From Acinetobacter sp. Ac_5812 (lineage in GTDB: Bacteria; Pseudomonadota; Gammaproteobacteria; Pseudomonadales; Moraxellaceae), in assembly GCF_013072695.1 (NCBI RefSeq), contig NZ_LXUK01000005.1, forward strand, positions 186,001 through 250,000: a stretch of 64,000 nt of DNA, read 5' to 3'. A model generated the notes under the pieces. That model worked only from the letters and a program-made list of their open reading frames with translations, was not told the origin of the DNA and ran no database searches. Position numbers and translations under genes: made by a program. Of this stretch, positions 55,803-64,000 are shown piece by piece; position 1 is the first letter of the stretch, and each line of letters starts with the position of its first letter.

Positions 55803-56171
55803 ATGAAAAACATTGTTTGCACCAGTCTGATCAGCATCGGATTGGTCGGTTGTGCTGCTGGACCTCAACCTTTATATAGTTGGGGCTCTTATACACAGCA
55901 GACCTATCTGATGTATAACCAACCAGAAAAAGCCACACCGAGTGCACAAATCATTAAGCTAGAAGCGGAAATTGAAAGAGCCAAAGCGAAGAATCTGGGT
56001 GTTCCACCAGGCTTATATGCACATCTAGGATTGTTATCTTTACAAGTGAATAATGCACAAAAAGCCGTGGAATATTTTCAACTGGAACGACAGGTTTATC
56101 CTGAATCTACGGTATTAATGAATCGTTTATTGCAGAAGATGAATGCCAATGGAGGAATTGCAAAGCCATGA
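55803..56171 (+). CDS. DUF4810-domain lipoprotein
   Basis: The 122-residue lipoprotein precursor has lipobox LVGC. The mature part begins with PLYSWGSYTQQTYLMYNQPEKATPSAQI and then a tetratricopeptide-like helix pair (LYAHLGLLSLQVNNAQKAVEYFQLERQVYPES). This matches DUF4810. It is the middle member of the CsgG/DUF4810/DUF799 trio. The ATG at 55803 is preferred over an in-frame TTG at 55770 that lies in the end of the first gene and would spoil the signal peptide. The stop overlaps the next start by four bases. Confidence 0.82.
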   Translation: MKNIVCTSLISIGLVGCAAGPQPLYSWGSYTQQTYLMYNQPEKATPSAQIIKLEAEIERAKAKNLGVPPGLYAHLGLLSLQVNNAQKAVEYFQLERQVYPESTVLMNRLLQKMNANGGIAKP

Positions 56172-56845
56172 TCAAGGCATTTTTAGTTTCAAACCTTGTG
56201 CTTGCAGGCATACTGGTTACCGGCTGTGCATCATCCCCAACGGTAAATAAAGATATGACGGCCTATAAACAGCATATGCCGAAATCTATTCTGGTGTTAC
56301 CGCCAGTCAATGATTCCCCAGATGTGAAGGCAACTTATAGTTATTGGCCAACCGTGATTACACCCGTTGCTGAAGCAGGTTATTACGTCTTTCCGATTTC
56401 TGTGGTCGACTCGATGTTTAAAGAGAACGGCGTGACCAATGGGCATGATGCGCAAAGCATTTCGCCGCAGAAATTACAGGAAATCTTTGGGGCTGATGCC
56501 GCACTCTATATTCGAATTAAAGAATATGGTTCCCAGTATCAAGTGATCCAAAGTGTTGCAACCGTCAGTGTAGAAGCAAAATTGGTTGATTTAAACAGCA
56601 ATGAGACGCTTTGGACGGGTGAGAAAAAGGCAGTTCAATCCAGCAATAGTGGCAACAATGACTTATTCACTGCGTTGGTTGGGGCATTGGTTGAACAAAT
56701 TGCGGGGAGCTTAAATGATCGGGCTTATCCTTTGGCATCGGTGGTGAATACGCAACTCTTTACGCCGACACAGCATAACCCTGGTTTAGGTTTACTCTAT
56801 GGACCTCGTTCACCGAAATACCAACAAGATGGTGTAGTGAAATAA
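56168..56845 (+). CDS. DUF799 / GNA1162-like lipoprotein
   Basis: The 225-residue lipoprotein has lipobox VTGC. The domain has MPKSILVLPPVNDSPDVKATYSYWPTVITPVAEAGYYVFPISVVDSMFKENG, as in Neisseria GNA1162 and DUF799 proteins, followed by GADAALYIRIKEYG and ETLWTGEK. GNA1162 resembles TolB-like transport proteins. The ATG overlaps the DUF4810 stop (ATGA), so all three are coupled. The terminator follows 20 bp later. Confidence 0.85.
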   Translation: MIKAFLVSNLVLAGILVTGCASSPTVNKDMTAYKQHMPKSILVLPPVNDSPDVKATYSYWPTVITPVAEAGYYVFPISVVDSMFKENGVTNGHDAQSISPQKLQEIFGADAALYIRIKEYGSQYQVIQSVATVSVEAKLVDLNSNETLWTGEKKAVQSSNSGNNDLFTALVGALVEQIAGSLNDRAYPLASVVNTQLFTPTQHNPGLGLLYGPRSPKYQQDGVVK

Positions 56846-56862
56846 CTTAGTGAGCAAGACCA

Positions 56863-56891
56863 TAAAAAAGCCTCTTGATGAGGCTTTTTAT
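56863..56891. terminator. Bidirectional terminator after the lipoprotein trio
   Basis: AAAAAGCCTC-TTGAT-GAGGCTTTTT lies between the trio and the convergent aldehyde dehydrogenase. Confidence 0.9.
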
Positions 56892-56900
56892 TCTTAAAGC

Positions 56901-58361
56901 TTATTTGATATTTGGATCACCTTGTTTCAAGAAGAAACGTAAGGCGAGTTTCTGTACCCAAGTACCGTATGGCGGATAGAACAACTGCGTTGGGAAGAAG
57001 CGATGACGCGCAAACACGGTTTTTGCATGAGAAAGCTCTCGAAAACCTTCTTCGCCATGATAGGTGCCCATGCCAGAGTTACCAATACCACCGAATGGCG
57101 CATCATGGTTGACCACATGCCAGCCCCAATCATTCAAGGTCACGCCACCAGAGTGGGTTTGTTTTAAGACATAATCACGTTCATTGGCATCGTGAGTAAA
57201 GAGGTATAAAGCCAATGGTCGTTCACCTGCATGAATATAATCAATTGCGCCATCCACTGTACCGTAAGCAACCACTGGTAAAACTGGGCCAAATAACTCT
57301 TCTTTAAGAATCCGCATATCTGCTGTGCAATTCAGTACGATATGTACAGGCATGCGACGCGCATCTTGGTCACGATCATATTCACCACAGGCAATGATTT
57401 GAGCGCCTTTGGCTTTGGCATCATCTAAGATATCAAGCAACCGTTTTAGGTGACGATCATTGACAATCGAAGTGTAGTTGGAGTTTTGGCTGATATTATT
57501 GCCATACATCGCAGTGAAATTCGCTTGGCATTCTGCAACGAATTGATCCACTTTTTCTTTTGGTACCAGTGCATAGTCGGGTGCAACGCAGATCTGACCA
57601 CAGTTGGTCGCTTTACCGTGTAAAACGCGTTTTGCAGCATCAGCCAGTGGATAATGACGGCTGACTAAAGCAGGGGATTTACCACCAAGTTCTAAGGTGA
57701 CTGGGGTTAAATTATCTGCTGCCGCACGCATAACGACGCGACCAATTGCTGGCGAACCTGTAAATACAATATGGTTGAAGGGTAGCGAAGTGAATTGGGC
57801 TGGGTCAAGGATTTCCTCGCCAAAAACAGCAACCTCATCTTCACTGAAAATCTCAGCCAACATTCGTCGTACCACAGCATTGGTGGCAGGCGTGACTTCA
57901 GGTAACTTGATCATCACCCGATTTCCTGCTGCAATTGCGGCAATTAATGGCCCTAAGGCCAAATAAACAGGGAAGTTCCACGGAACAATGACACCTACTA
58001 CACCTTTAGGCTGGTATTGCACACGTAGGCGATTCGATAAAAATAGCAATTCAGTGCTACGTTTACTTGGTCGCATCCAACGTCTTAAATGACGAATTGC
58101 ATGTTCTGCTTCAAGTACTGAACCGAGCAAATCAAGCAGTTTTGATTCATCGACTGAGCGTGAACTAAAGTCGGTATTAATTGCAGACGCAATCACATCT
58201 TGATAACGAATAATTTGTTTTTTTATTTGCAATAATTTGGTACGTCGATCATCGAGATCTGGATAGGGTTGAGCATCAAAAGCAGCACGTTGTTGATTAA
58301 ACACCGAATACATATGTTCGGTTGCAGGATCACTGAATTGTTGTGAAGTTGAAAGTGTCAT
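56901..58361 (-). CDS. Coniferyl aldehyde dehydrogenase-type NAD(P)-dependent aldehyde dehydrogenase
   Basis: The 486-residue enzyme oxidises an aldehyde to its acid. The catalytic cysteine is in KATNCGQICVAPDYALVP, the glutamate in LELGGKSPALV, and the nucleotide loop is FTGSPAIGRVV. The overall plan with PWNFPVYLALGPLIAAIAAGNRVMIKLPE fits the CalB (coniferyl aldehyde) group rather than the betaine or succinate-semialdehyde groups, but fatty aldehydes are a fair alternative given the window. ATG at 58361 has AAAGGAG five bases upstream. Divergent from an AraC regulator, the likely controller. Confidence 0.88.
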   Translation of the reverse strand: MTLSTSQQFSDPATEHMYSVFNQQRAAFDAQPYPDLDDRRTKLLQIKKQIIRYQDVIASAINTDFSSRSVDESKLLDLLGSVLEAEHAIRHLRRWMRPSKRSTELLFLSNRLRVQYQPKGVVGVIVPWNFPVYLALGPLIAAIAAGNRVMIKLPEVTPATNAVVRRMLAEIFSEDEVAVFGEEILDPAQFTSLPFNHIVFTGSPAIGRVVMRAAADNLTPVTLELGGKSPALVSRHYPLADAAKRVLHGKATNCGQICVAPDYALVPKEKVDQFVAECQANFTAMYGNNISQNSNYTSIVNDRHLKRLLDILDDAKAKGAQIIACGEYDRDQDARRMPVHIVLNCTADMRILKEELFGPVLPVVAYGTVDGAIDYIHAGERPLALYLFTHDANERDYVLKQTHSGGVTLNDWGWHVVNHDAPFGGIGNSGMGTYHGEEGFRELSHAKTVFARHRFFPTQLFYPPYGTWVQKLALRFFLKQGDPNIK

Positions 58362-58492
58362 TGTTGCTCCTTTCATGCTTATTAGTAGAATAGACTTTAT
58401 GATTGATGAGATTTGTAGTCGATGTTAAATTGAGACAACAAAAGGTAATTTAGTGCCATTATGCATCATCACTCAAGGGATGAGGTGAAAAA

Positions 58493-59563
58493 ATGCGTAA
58501 ACAGGATGTGAGCCCGATGCTGATTGAAGCGCGTTATGATCAAAACCAATTGGGTCATGGTACGCCGATTTTAGGTCTAACCAGTCTGCTGGAAGCCATG
58601 CAACAACAAGGTTATCGCTTGGATGAGGTTTTGGCGGGCACTGGAATTTCTCAAGATGCACTGAATAGTGCGGCTTCTCATATTTCCCCCTATCAAAAAT
58701 TACAACTTTTTCAAACGATTCAGCGTTTATCTAAAGATCCGCTGATTGGCATGCGGGCTGGGCAAAAACAGCGGCTATCAGACTTTGGGGTTTATGGTTA
58801 TGCACTGTCTTCCTCTCGTAATTTCCAACAAGCGGTAGAGTTTGGGATTCGTCATATCAAACTCGCGGCACCCGTACTCAAGAAAACTTTTTCGATTCAA
58901 AAGCAAGTTGCCATTTTTGAAGGTCATGAAATTATTGCGCTGGGTCAATTGTTACCTTTGGTGTGTGAGTTTTGGTTTAGTTCAATGCAAACCCTGATTG
59001 AATGTGTATTAGAGGCACCATTTCAAGCGAAAAAACTGTTACTGCCTTATCCAGCACCTGACTATGCAGATGAATATGAAAAAGTATTTCGCTGTCCTGT
59101 GCAATTCGATGCAGAGGTGATGCAGTGGCATTTTGATCTTGATTGGCTAGAGAAGCCGTGCCCGAATGCCAATCCGATTACTGCGGATATGTGTCAGTCT
59201 TTTTGCGAAAGGATGTTGGGGAGCGATGATGATGAACAAGAACCCGATTTAGTCAGAACAATCCGTCTGATCTTATTAGATGCGGTTGGCAGTTTTCCAA
59301 GCGCACAAGAGATTGCAGATCAATTGCATTTATCCAAGCGGACTTTATACCGCCGTTTGTCAGATGCGGAAGTTAGTTATCAAGAGATCTTAGACAGTAC
59401 CAGAAGACGACTTGCAGATGAATATTTGGCAACAAGTTTGAGCATTGATGAAATCGCAGAACGCTTAGGGTTTTCGGATACCTCAAATTTTAGGAAAGCC
59501 TATCGTAATTGGGTTGGGATTTCACCAAATGAATATCGAGCGGATAAAAATAGGATATTTTAG
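58493..59563 (+). CDS. AraC-family transcriptional regulator
   Basis: The 356-residue protein has an N-terminal ligand-type domain (about 25-220, with the LLPLVCEFWFSSMQTLIECVLEAPF pattern of arabinose-binding-domain AraC proteins) and a C-terminal pair of helix-turn-helix motifs (about 258-350: QEIADQLHLSKRTLYRRLSDAEVSYQEIL and IAERLGFSDTSNFRKAYRNWVGISPNEYR). It is divergent from the aldehyde dehydrogenase with about 130 bp between, so it may regulate that gene. The ligand is unknown. GAGGTG precedes the ATG. Confidence 0.9.
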   Translation: MRKQDVSPMLIEARYDQNQLGHGTPILGLTSLLEAMQQQGYRLDEVLAGTGISQDALNSAASHISPYQKLQLFQTIQRLSKDPLIGMRAGQKQRLSDFGVYGYALSSSRNFQQAVEFGIRHIKLAAPVLKKTFSIQKQVAIFEGHEIIALGQLLPLVCEFWFSSMQTLIECVLEAPFQAKKLLLPYPAPDYADEYEKVFRCPVQFDAEVMQWHFDLDWLEKPCPNANPITADMCQSFCERMLGSDDDEQEPDLVRTIRLILLDAVGSFPSAQEIADQLHLSKRTLYRRLSDAEVSYQEILDSTRRRLADEYLATSLSIDEIAERLGFSDTSNFRKAYRNWVGISPNEYRADKNRIF

Positions 59564-60044
59564 TTTAAAAAATAGCTTTTATTCTCAAAATATGAATTTT
59601 TTAATTTAATTTTAATATCGCGCGATAATAATGATTATTATAATTGTTGAAATGCTCATAAACAGATCTTTATTTTAAATATAATAGAAGTTTTATAAAT
59701 TAATGATATTTGTTTTAATTATTATTTAATTAAATATGTTATTTTTTAATCAAAAAATGCACCATAATATTGCATTGAGTTTTTAAATATATAGTATTTT
59801 GATTACTTATTCTTCAGGTTTTTCGATCGATTGATCTATATCTTTTAATAAAAAAATATTAATAATTATGGTCTTATATTAAAAAGTATATTTGTATACT
59901 TTTAAGGTATTTTTCATGTGAATGGCTGTGTTCGCTATATAATTAAATTAAATGAATTACCTAAAGTTAAATCGCATAGAATCTGTGCTGGATTAGGGTA
60001 GGCCTACCCATTAAAAAAACTTATTATGCTAAGGATTGCATTCA
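59564..60044. other. Long AT-rich intergenic region before the citrate transporter
   Basis: 481 bp with very high A/T content and no gene. It contains the Fur-like palindrome at 59624 and an AT-rich hairpin at 59882-59903 (AAAAGTATA/TATACTTTT). A regulatory RNA could lie between, but I see no firm promoter. Confidence 0.45.
59624..59642. promoter_or_regulatory. Fur-box-like palindrome
   Basis: GATAATAATGATTATTATA matches 15 of 19 positions of the Fur consensus and contains a perfect 8-bp inverted repeat ATAATAAT/ATTATTAT about one base. Background is AT-rich, so chance is possible. It lies about 400 bp before the citrate transporter. Confidence 0.4.
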
Positions 60045-61382
60045 ATGCTGACTTTTTTAGGTATCAGCATGATCATGTGCTTTATGTATTTGATCATGTC
60101 AAAACGTCTCAGTGCATTAGTTGCATTAATTTTAATCCCATTCATATTCGCTATTATCGCTTGGGGCTTAGGTTTTTATTTTGACAGCTTAAGTCATATT
60201 CAATTGGCCGAACTTGGCAATACCATGTTAGAGGGTATTAAAAAGCTCGCACCAACAGGCGTCATGCTTCTTTTCGCTATTTTATATTTTGCCTTAATGA
60301 TTGATTCTGGGCTATTTGACCCTTCGGTAAGATGGATTTTAAAGAAAGTAAAAGGCGATCCATTAAAAATCACTTTGGGTACAGTTTTTCTCACATTATT
60401 GGTCTCTTTAGATGGTGATGGTTCAACCACATATATGATTTGTGTGGCAGCAATGATGCCGCTTTATAAACGAGTCGGTATGAATCCACTGATCATGACC
60501 TGCTTGATGTTGCTTTGTAGTGGTGTGATGAACTTGACGCCATGGGGCGGACCAACAGCCCGTGCTGCAAGTGCATTACAAGTTGACGCCAGTGAAGTCT
60601 TCATTCCAATGATCCCATCAATGATTGTGGCCGCTGCTTGGTTATTCTTCTTGGCTTATCTGTATGGCATGTATGAACGCAAACGTTTAGGCGTGATTGA
60701 ACTGGTCGATATTAGCCATGCAGATGATATTTCGATTTCAAAAGATCCAGAAGCGCAACGTCCACATTTACGCTGGTTTAACGGTATTTTGACCTTAGTC
60801 TTGATGGCGTCTTTGGTAAAAGGGATTTTACCAATGTCGATCTTATTTATGCTGGGTTTCTGTATTGCATTGGTGGTGAACTATCCGTGTGTCAACATGC
60901 AGAAAAAGCGTATCGCCATGCATGCAGACAGTGTCTTAGCGGTAGTGGGTGTAATCTTTGCTGCGGGTGTTTTTACAGGGATTTTATCCGGCACAGGTAT
61001 GGTTGAGGCCATGTCTAAAGGTTTCGTTGCGGTGATTCCACCGAGTTTGGGACCTTATCTAGCGCCAATTACGGGCGTATTGAGTATGCCTTTAACCTTC
61101 TTTATGTCGAATGATGCCTTTTATTTTGGTGTTCTACCGATTTTGGCAGAAGCAGCATCACACTATGGCATTGCACCCGTTGAAATCGCACGTGCGTCGA
61201 TTATTGGACAACCGATTCATTTATTATCGCCGTTGGTTCCTTCAACCTACTTACTCTGTGGTTTGGCTGCGGTAGAAATGGGTGATCATCAGAAATTCAC
61301 GTTGAAATGGGCATTTATTACTTGCTGCGTGTTGATGGGCAGTGCCTTAATATTTGGTGTATTTCCATTTTATAATATGTAA
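60045..61382 (+). CDS. CitMHS-family citrate (metal-citrate) transporter
   Basis: The 445-residue inner-membrane protein has about twelve helices and the CitMHS signature VSLDGDGSTTYMICVAAMMPLYKR and SGVMNLTPWGGPTARAASAL. A second half-motif is FFMSNDAFYFGVLPILAEA. Such transporters import citrate with protons, often bound to magnesium, calcium or iron. The ATG at 60045 has AAGGA nine bases upstream and is preferred to a TTG at 60036. It is followed by a long hairpin and a porin gene in the same direction, which together may form an uptake unit. Confidence 0.9.
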   Translation: MLTFLGISMIMCFMYLIMSKRLSALVALILIPFIFAIIAWGLGFYFDSLSHIQLAELGNTMLEGIKKLAPTGVMLLFAILYFALMIDSGLFDPSVRWILKKVKGDPLKITLGTVFLTLLVSLDGDGSTTYMICVAAMMPLYKRVGMNPLIMTCLMLLCSGVMNLTPWGGPTARAASALQVDASEVFIPMIPSMIVAAAWLFFLAYLYGMYERKRLGVIELVDISHADDISISKDPEAQRPHLRWFNGILTLVLMASLVKGILPMSILFMLGFCIALVVNYPCVNMQKKRIAMHADSVLAVVGVIFAAGVFTGILSGTGMVEAMSKGFVAVIPPSLGPYLAPITGVLSMPLTFFMSNDAFYFGVLPILAEAASHYGIAPVEIARASIIGQPIHLLSPLVPSTYLLCGLAAVEMGDHQKFTLKWAFITCCVLMGSALIFGVFPFYNM

Positions 61383-61396
61383 ATCAAATTGTTATA

Positions 61397-61428
61397 ATGC
61401 TTTTATATTCATGAGAATATAAAAGCAT
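61397..61428 (+). other. Perfect 14-bp stem-loop between citrate transporter and porin
   Basis: ATGCTTTTATATTC-ATGA-GAATATAAAAGCAT is a perfect inverted repeat starting 15 bp after the transporter stop. It lacks a T-run, so it may be an mRNA processing or partial-termination site that gives the two genes different transcript levels. Confidence 0.55.
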
Positions 61429-61524
61429 ACTTATTTACGCATTCCCACTTAATTCTAAATTTTGCTTGAAACACAGCGAAATAGAGATTTCTTACACTTT
61501 TTTTAGATGGTTAGGAACATAACA

Positions 61525-62634
61525 ATGAAGATGAAAATTGCACTCGCAACGATGATGAGTATTGCGACCTGTTCTGTGTTTGCAGCACCAAAATTTTATG
61601 GAGAGATTGATGCAAGTATTGATTATCTACCAGAAAAAAATGCAAATTCGGCAGATCATGATGTTTGGAAAGTAAATAGTAATAGTTCGTTTGTTGGAAT
61701 TAAAGGCGAAGAAAAATTAACCGAAAATTTGAGTGCGGTTTATTTAGCAGAATGGGCATTTTATGCGGATGGTGACAGAACTGATTGGTCGCAACGTAAT
61801 CGTTTTGTCGGGTTAAAAGATGATCGTTTTGGTACAGTCAAAATAGGTAAACATAATACGCCGTTAAAAGATTTATCCAGTCCTGTTGATAGTTTTAATA
61901 ACTATATTAGTAATAAAGCAGATATCACGGGGATTATGACGGGTGAAAACCGTGTCAATAATGCGGTGGTGTATGATTCTCCTGAAATTGCGTTGAATGG
62001 CGGTAATCTGGAAGCAAGTATTTTGCTTGCAACAGGGGAAAGCCGTGGAATTGAAGATGACAAACGTGGTGGAGTGAATACTGCAGGGCGTGGCTTAGGG
62101 GATGCATGGTCTGCATCACTCAGTTATAGCCATCCTGTATTTTTGGTTGGGGTTGGTTATGACAAAGCCATTCCAAGTGATTTCTTGGGGCATGGTTTAT
62201 TGAACGCAGCACAGACTGAAACGCAAGTGGATGAAGTATTTGCTGCAGCGAATACGGTACGTGTGATTGGTCGTTTAACACCAATTGAAGGCCTAGCGCT
62301 GAAAACGCTTTATCAAACTTCAAAGGTCGCTGATAAAAAAGGGAATGATGACGCTGCAATCAATATTGATGATTCACAAGGCTGGCTCATTGGTGCGGAA
62401 TACAAATTACCGAATCAGTCAAAATGGATGTTGAAAGCACAATATAGTCAAAACAGTACCAGCTTTAAAAGCAATGAGGCTGATTTCGATGCCAAGCAAT
62501 TATTGCTTGGGACAGACTATTCATTTAACAAACAAGTGAAAGTCTATGGTTATGCTGGGTACTCAACATTCGAGCAAGCAAGTGCCAAAGACAAGCAACC
62601 GATTGCGGGGACTGGGCTAGAATTTAAGTTCTAA
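61525..62634 (+). CDS. Gram-negative outer-membrane porin
   Basis: The 369-residue precursor has a signal peptide ending in SVFAA|P and the classical porin start PKFYGEIDASIDYL. The strands alternate, and the loop with NRFVGLKDDRFGTVKIGKHNTPLKD is the L3 constriction-type segment of Neisseria/Omp32-like porins. The C-terminus ends in LEFKF. It probably admits anions such as citrate. The ATG at 61525 has AGGA nine bases ahead; an in-frame start at 61507 is less likely. It is on the same strand as the citrate transporter. Confidence 0.88.
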   Translation: MKMKIALATMMSIATCSVFAAPKFYGEIDASIDYLPEKNANSADHDVWKVNSNSSFVGIKGEEKLTENLSAVYLAEWAFYADGDRTDWSQRNRFVGLKDDRFGTVKIGKHNTPLKDLSSPVDSFNNYISNKADITGIMTGENRVNNAVVYDSPEIALNGGNLEASILLATGESRGIEDDKRGGVNTAGRGLGDAWSASLSYSHPVFLVGVGYDKAIPSDFLGHGLLNAAQTETQVDEVFAAANTVRVIGRLTPIEGLALKTLYQTSKVADKKGNDDAAINIDDSQGWLIGAEYKLPNQSKWMLKAQYSQNSTSFKSNEADFDAKQLLLGTDYSFNKQVKVYGYAGYSTFEQASAKDKQPIAGTGLEFKF

Positions 62635-62847
62635 ATTTCAGTGAATTAACGTCAATAAATAGGATAAATTTGTCCTATTTATTGATGATTTTATTTGAAT
62701 TATTCTACTCAGTGATTAAACAATGCTTGACTTAATTCCTTTTGGAATATGTGAATAATAAAGTATAAAAATTATTAATAATTTCTTCATTATTATCCTG
62801 TATATTGAGCGCATTGATCTTCATGGATAGTGTGGATAGAAAAGGAA

Positions 62848-63408
62848 ATGATTTTTAAAGATTTAAATATCTCTTTGTTTAATAGTATAAATTCTTTTGC
62901 AAAGGAGCATACCGCATTAGACAAGGCCGCAATTTTTTTAGCGGAGGATTTAAATACGGTACTGATCAGTTTTCTGGTATTTTTATTGGTTATCCAATGG
63001 AAAACATATCATCTTTTATTTGCCAAAACTTTAGTGATTGTGCTGTTTTCTTTACTGCTCAGTGACATCATTGAATTCTTTTATCATCATCCTCGCCCAT
63101 TTCAAATCGACTTAGGTCATAAGTTAATTGGCCATGGTTCAACTTCATCCTTCCCAAGTCAACATACCATCACGGTTGTGATCATTGGATTTTCTTATTG
63201 GATGGCCGGTTTTAAAAAGATTGGTGTAATTGGGTTATTGTGTGCTGTGATCGTCGGCCTATCGAGAGTTTTTGTTGGTGTTCACTTCCCATTTGATGTG
63301 ATTGGTTCTTTTGTGATTGGTTTTATGCTAGTGGTATCAGTCAATTATGCACTGAAAGAGTTGGCAATTAGAATTAGACGTATAAAGCCAGTTCAATTGA
63401 TTGATTGA
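62848..63408 (+). CDS. PAP2-family phosphatase (undecaprenyl-diphosphatase/BcrC-like)
   Basis: The 186-residue membrane protein has about five helices and the three PAP2 motifs: HHPRPF (C1), GSTSSFPSQHTI (C2) and SRVFVGVHFPFDV (C3). The size and layout resemble BcrC/YbjG-type undecaprenyl diphosphatases, which recycle the lipid carrier for cell-wall synthesis. The ATG at 62848 is preferred; a GTG at 62830 would add six residues. AAAAGG is very close to the ATG, so start choice is not certain. Single gene with its own terminator. Confidence 0.85.
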   Translation: MIFKDLNISLFNSINSFAKEHTALDKAAIFLAEDLNTVLISFLVFLLVIQWKTYHLLFAKTLVIVLFSLLLSDIIEFFYHHPRPFQIDLGHKLIGHGSTSSFPSQHTITVVIIGFSYWMAGFKKIGVIGLLCAVIVGLSRVFVGVHFPFDVIGSFVIGFMLVVSVNYALKELAIRIRRIKPVQLID

Positions 63409-63432
63409 TATCTGGCCTGAATGAATTTTTAA

Positions 63433-63459
63433 AAAAAACGGAGCATTGCTCCGTTTTTT
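63433..63459. terminator. Bidirectional terminator between PAP2 gene and HmuY-like gene
   Basis: AAAAAACGGAGC-ATT-GCTCCGTTTTTT, a perfect stem between two convergent genes. Confidence 0.9.
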
Positions 63460-63464
63460 ATGGC

Positions 63465-64000
63465 TTATTTGGCCGGTTGGATATCTAGCTCAAAAGTCCA
63501 TGTGGTTGCACTTGAAGCATTACTTGGATCTGCATATTTGACATCTTTCAGATGTAGACGTGCATAGCTATTGCCTGTATTACCACGAATAAGAGATGCG
63601 GCTTCAGGATTTGCTTTAAGCATATGCGCTTTTAAACCAACTGGTGCAGCTAAGGTATCACTTGAATAGTAATTATACCAGCCATAGTTAAGTGGTTCTC
63701 TACCGTATGCGCCTTTATAGGCTGGATTGAGTAATGACTTAACACCATTATTCGTCCAACTATTTACTTGTTTTACTGTTGTTGGTACTTCTTTAAGTTC
63801 AGCTAAAGTATCTACAAAAACCGTGGCTGATTTAAATTTATTGATAATCGGTTTACTATCTGCATCATAAAAACCAGTAGGCTGTAAACCAATAGTACTG
63901 CCAATATTTGTATTGGTTTGGACATTATAGCGATTGAAAGCAACTTGCCATGAATTCGTTGCGGCATTTGTTGCAACACCTGATTTTAGATCTAAATAGG
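63465..64000 (-). CDS. HmuY-like heme-binding protein, N-terminus beyond window
   Basis: Reading the minus strand from the window edge gives about 178 codons ending in TAA at 63465. The fragment starts with YLDLKSGVA...SWQVAFNRYNVQTN, the pattern of HmuY-family hemophore-like proteins, and goes on to PAYKGAYGREPLNYGWYNYYS and a final strand TTWTFELDIQ. HmuY proteins bind heme and deliver it to an outer-membrane receptor. The front of the gene is missing from the window, so signal peptide and lipobox cannot be checked. It fits the iron theme elsewhere. Confidence 0.7.
   Translation of the reverse strand, partial: YLDLKSGVATNAATNSWQVAFNRYNVQTNTNIGSTIGLQPTGFYDADSKPIINKFKSATVFVDTLAELKEVPTTVKQVNSWTNNGVKSLLNPAYKGAYGREPLNYGWYNYYSSDTLAAPVGLKAHMLKANPEAASLIRGNTGNSYARLHLKDVKYADPSNASSATTWTFELDIQPAK

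Overview
This window looks like a chromosomal segment of an Acinetobacter species. The evidence is an atfA wax-ester synthase/DGAT almost colinear with the A. baylyi ADP1 enzyme as I remember it, a DcaP-type porin with an N-terminal coiled coil, a PA1571-family micro-protein, paired FadL proteins, gatCAB divergent from mreBCD-maf-rng, and a moderately AT-rich composition with compact intergenic hairpins. I see no rRNA, tRNA, CRISPR array, insertion sequence or prophage. The species cannot be fixed from the sequence alone.

Layout. 1-411: a truncated YdcF/DUF218 gene. 530-3067: a PepSY-flavodoxin-reductase fusion with a Fur-like site upstream. 3308-6808: an orphan type VI secretion cargo cassette (PAAR protein, VRR-NUC-type nuclease effector, two tandem immunity-like genes, and a 15-bp scrap of a third copy). 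6896-11806: YcxB-like protein, YccS, a Bcr/CflA drug exporter and a nitroreductase. 12231-16581: DcaP-like porin, GltS and an alanine/glycine:sodium symporter. 16739-21411: patatin lipoprotein, SbmA and an M13 peptidase. 21461-23545: a split chromate transporter with a divergent LysR regulator. 23552-29083: a run of small exported, lipoprotein or membrane proteins of mostly unknown function, including a startless gene remnant. 29286-30545: an unusually AT-rich gene with no recognised function.

30593-38504 is the conserved core: gatCAB on one strand, mreBCD-maf-rng on the other. 38640-44757 holds the PA1571-like protein, AtfA, CysH, ThrH and two FadL porins. 45234-52993 is a complete kdpABCDE potassium operon with repeated upstream motifs. 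53023-63408 holds an acyl-CoA ligase, a CsgG/DUF4810/DUF799 lipoprotein trio, a coniferyl-aldehyde-type dehydrogenase with a divergent AraC regulator, a CitMHS citrate transporter, a porin and a PAP2 phosphatase. The window ends inside a HmuY-like gene.

Working together: several genes concern hydrophobic or aromatic carbon (FadL pair, acyl-CoA ligase, AtfA, aldehyde dehydrogenase) and small-anion uptake (GltS, CitMHS, porins). Iron is a second thread: the reductase fusion, Fur-like sites at 3154, 3287 and 59624, and the HmuY-like protein. The parts most worth a second look are the type VI cassette with its mosaic immunity duplication, the gene at 29286, the lipoprotein trio, and the leader or operator structures before dcaP, gltS, kdpA and the citrate transporter.
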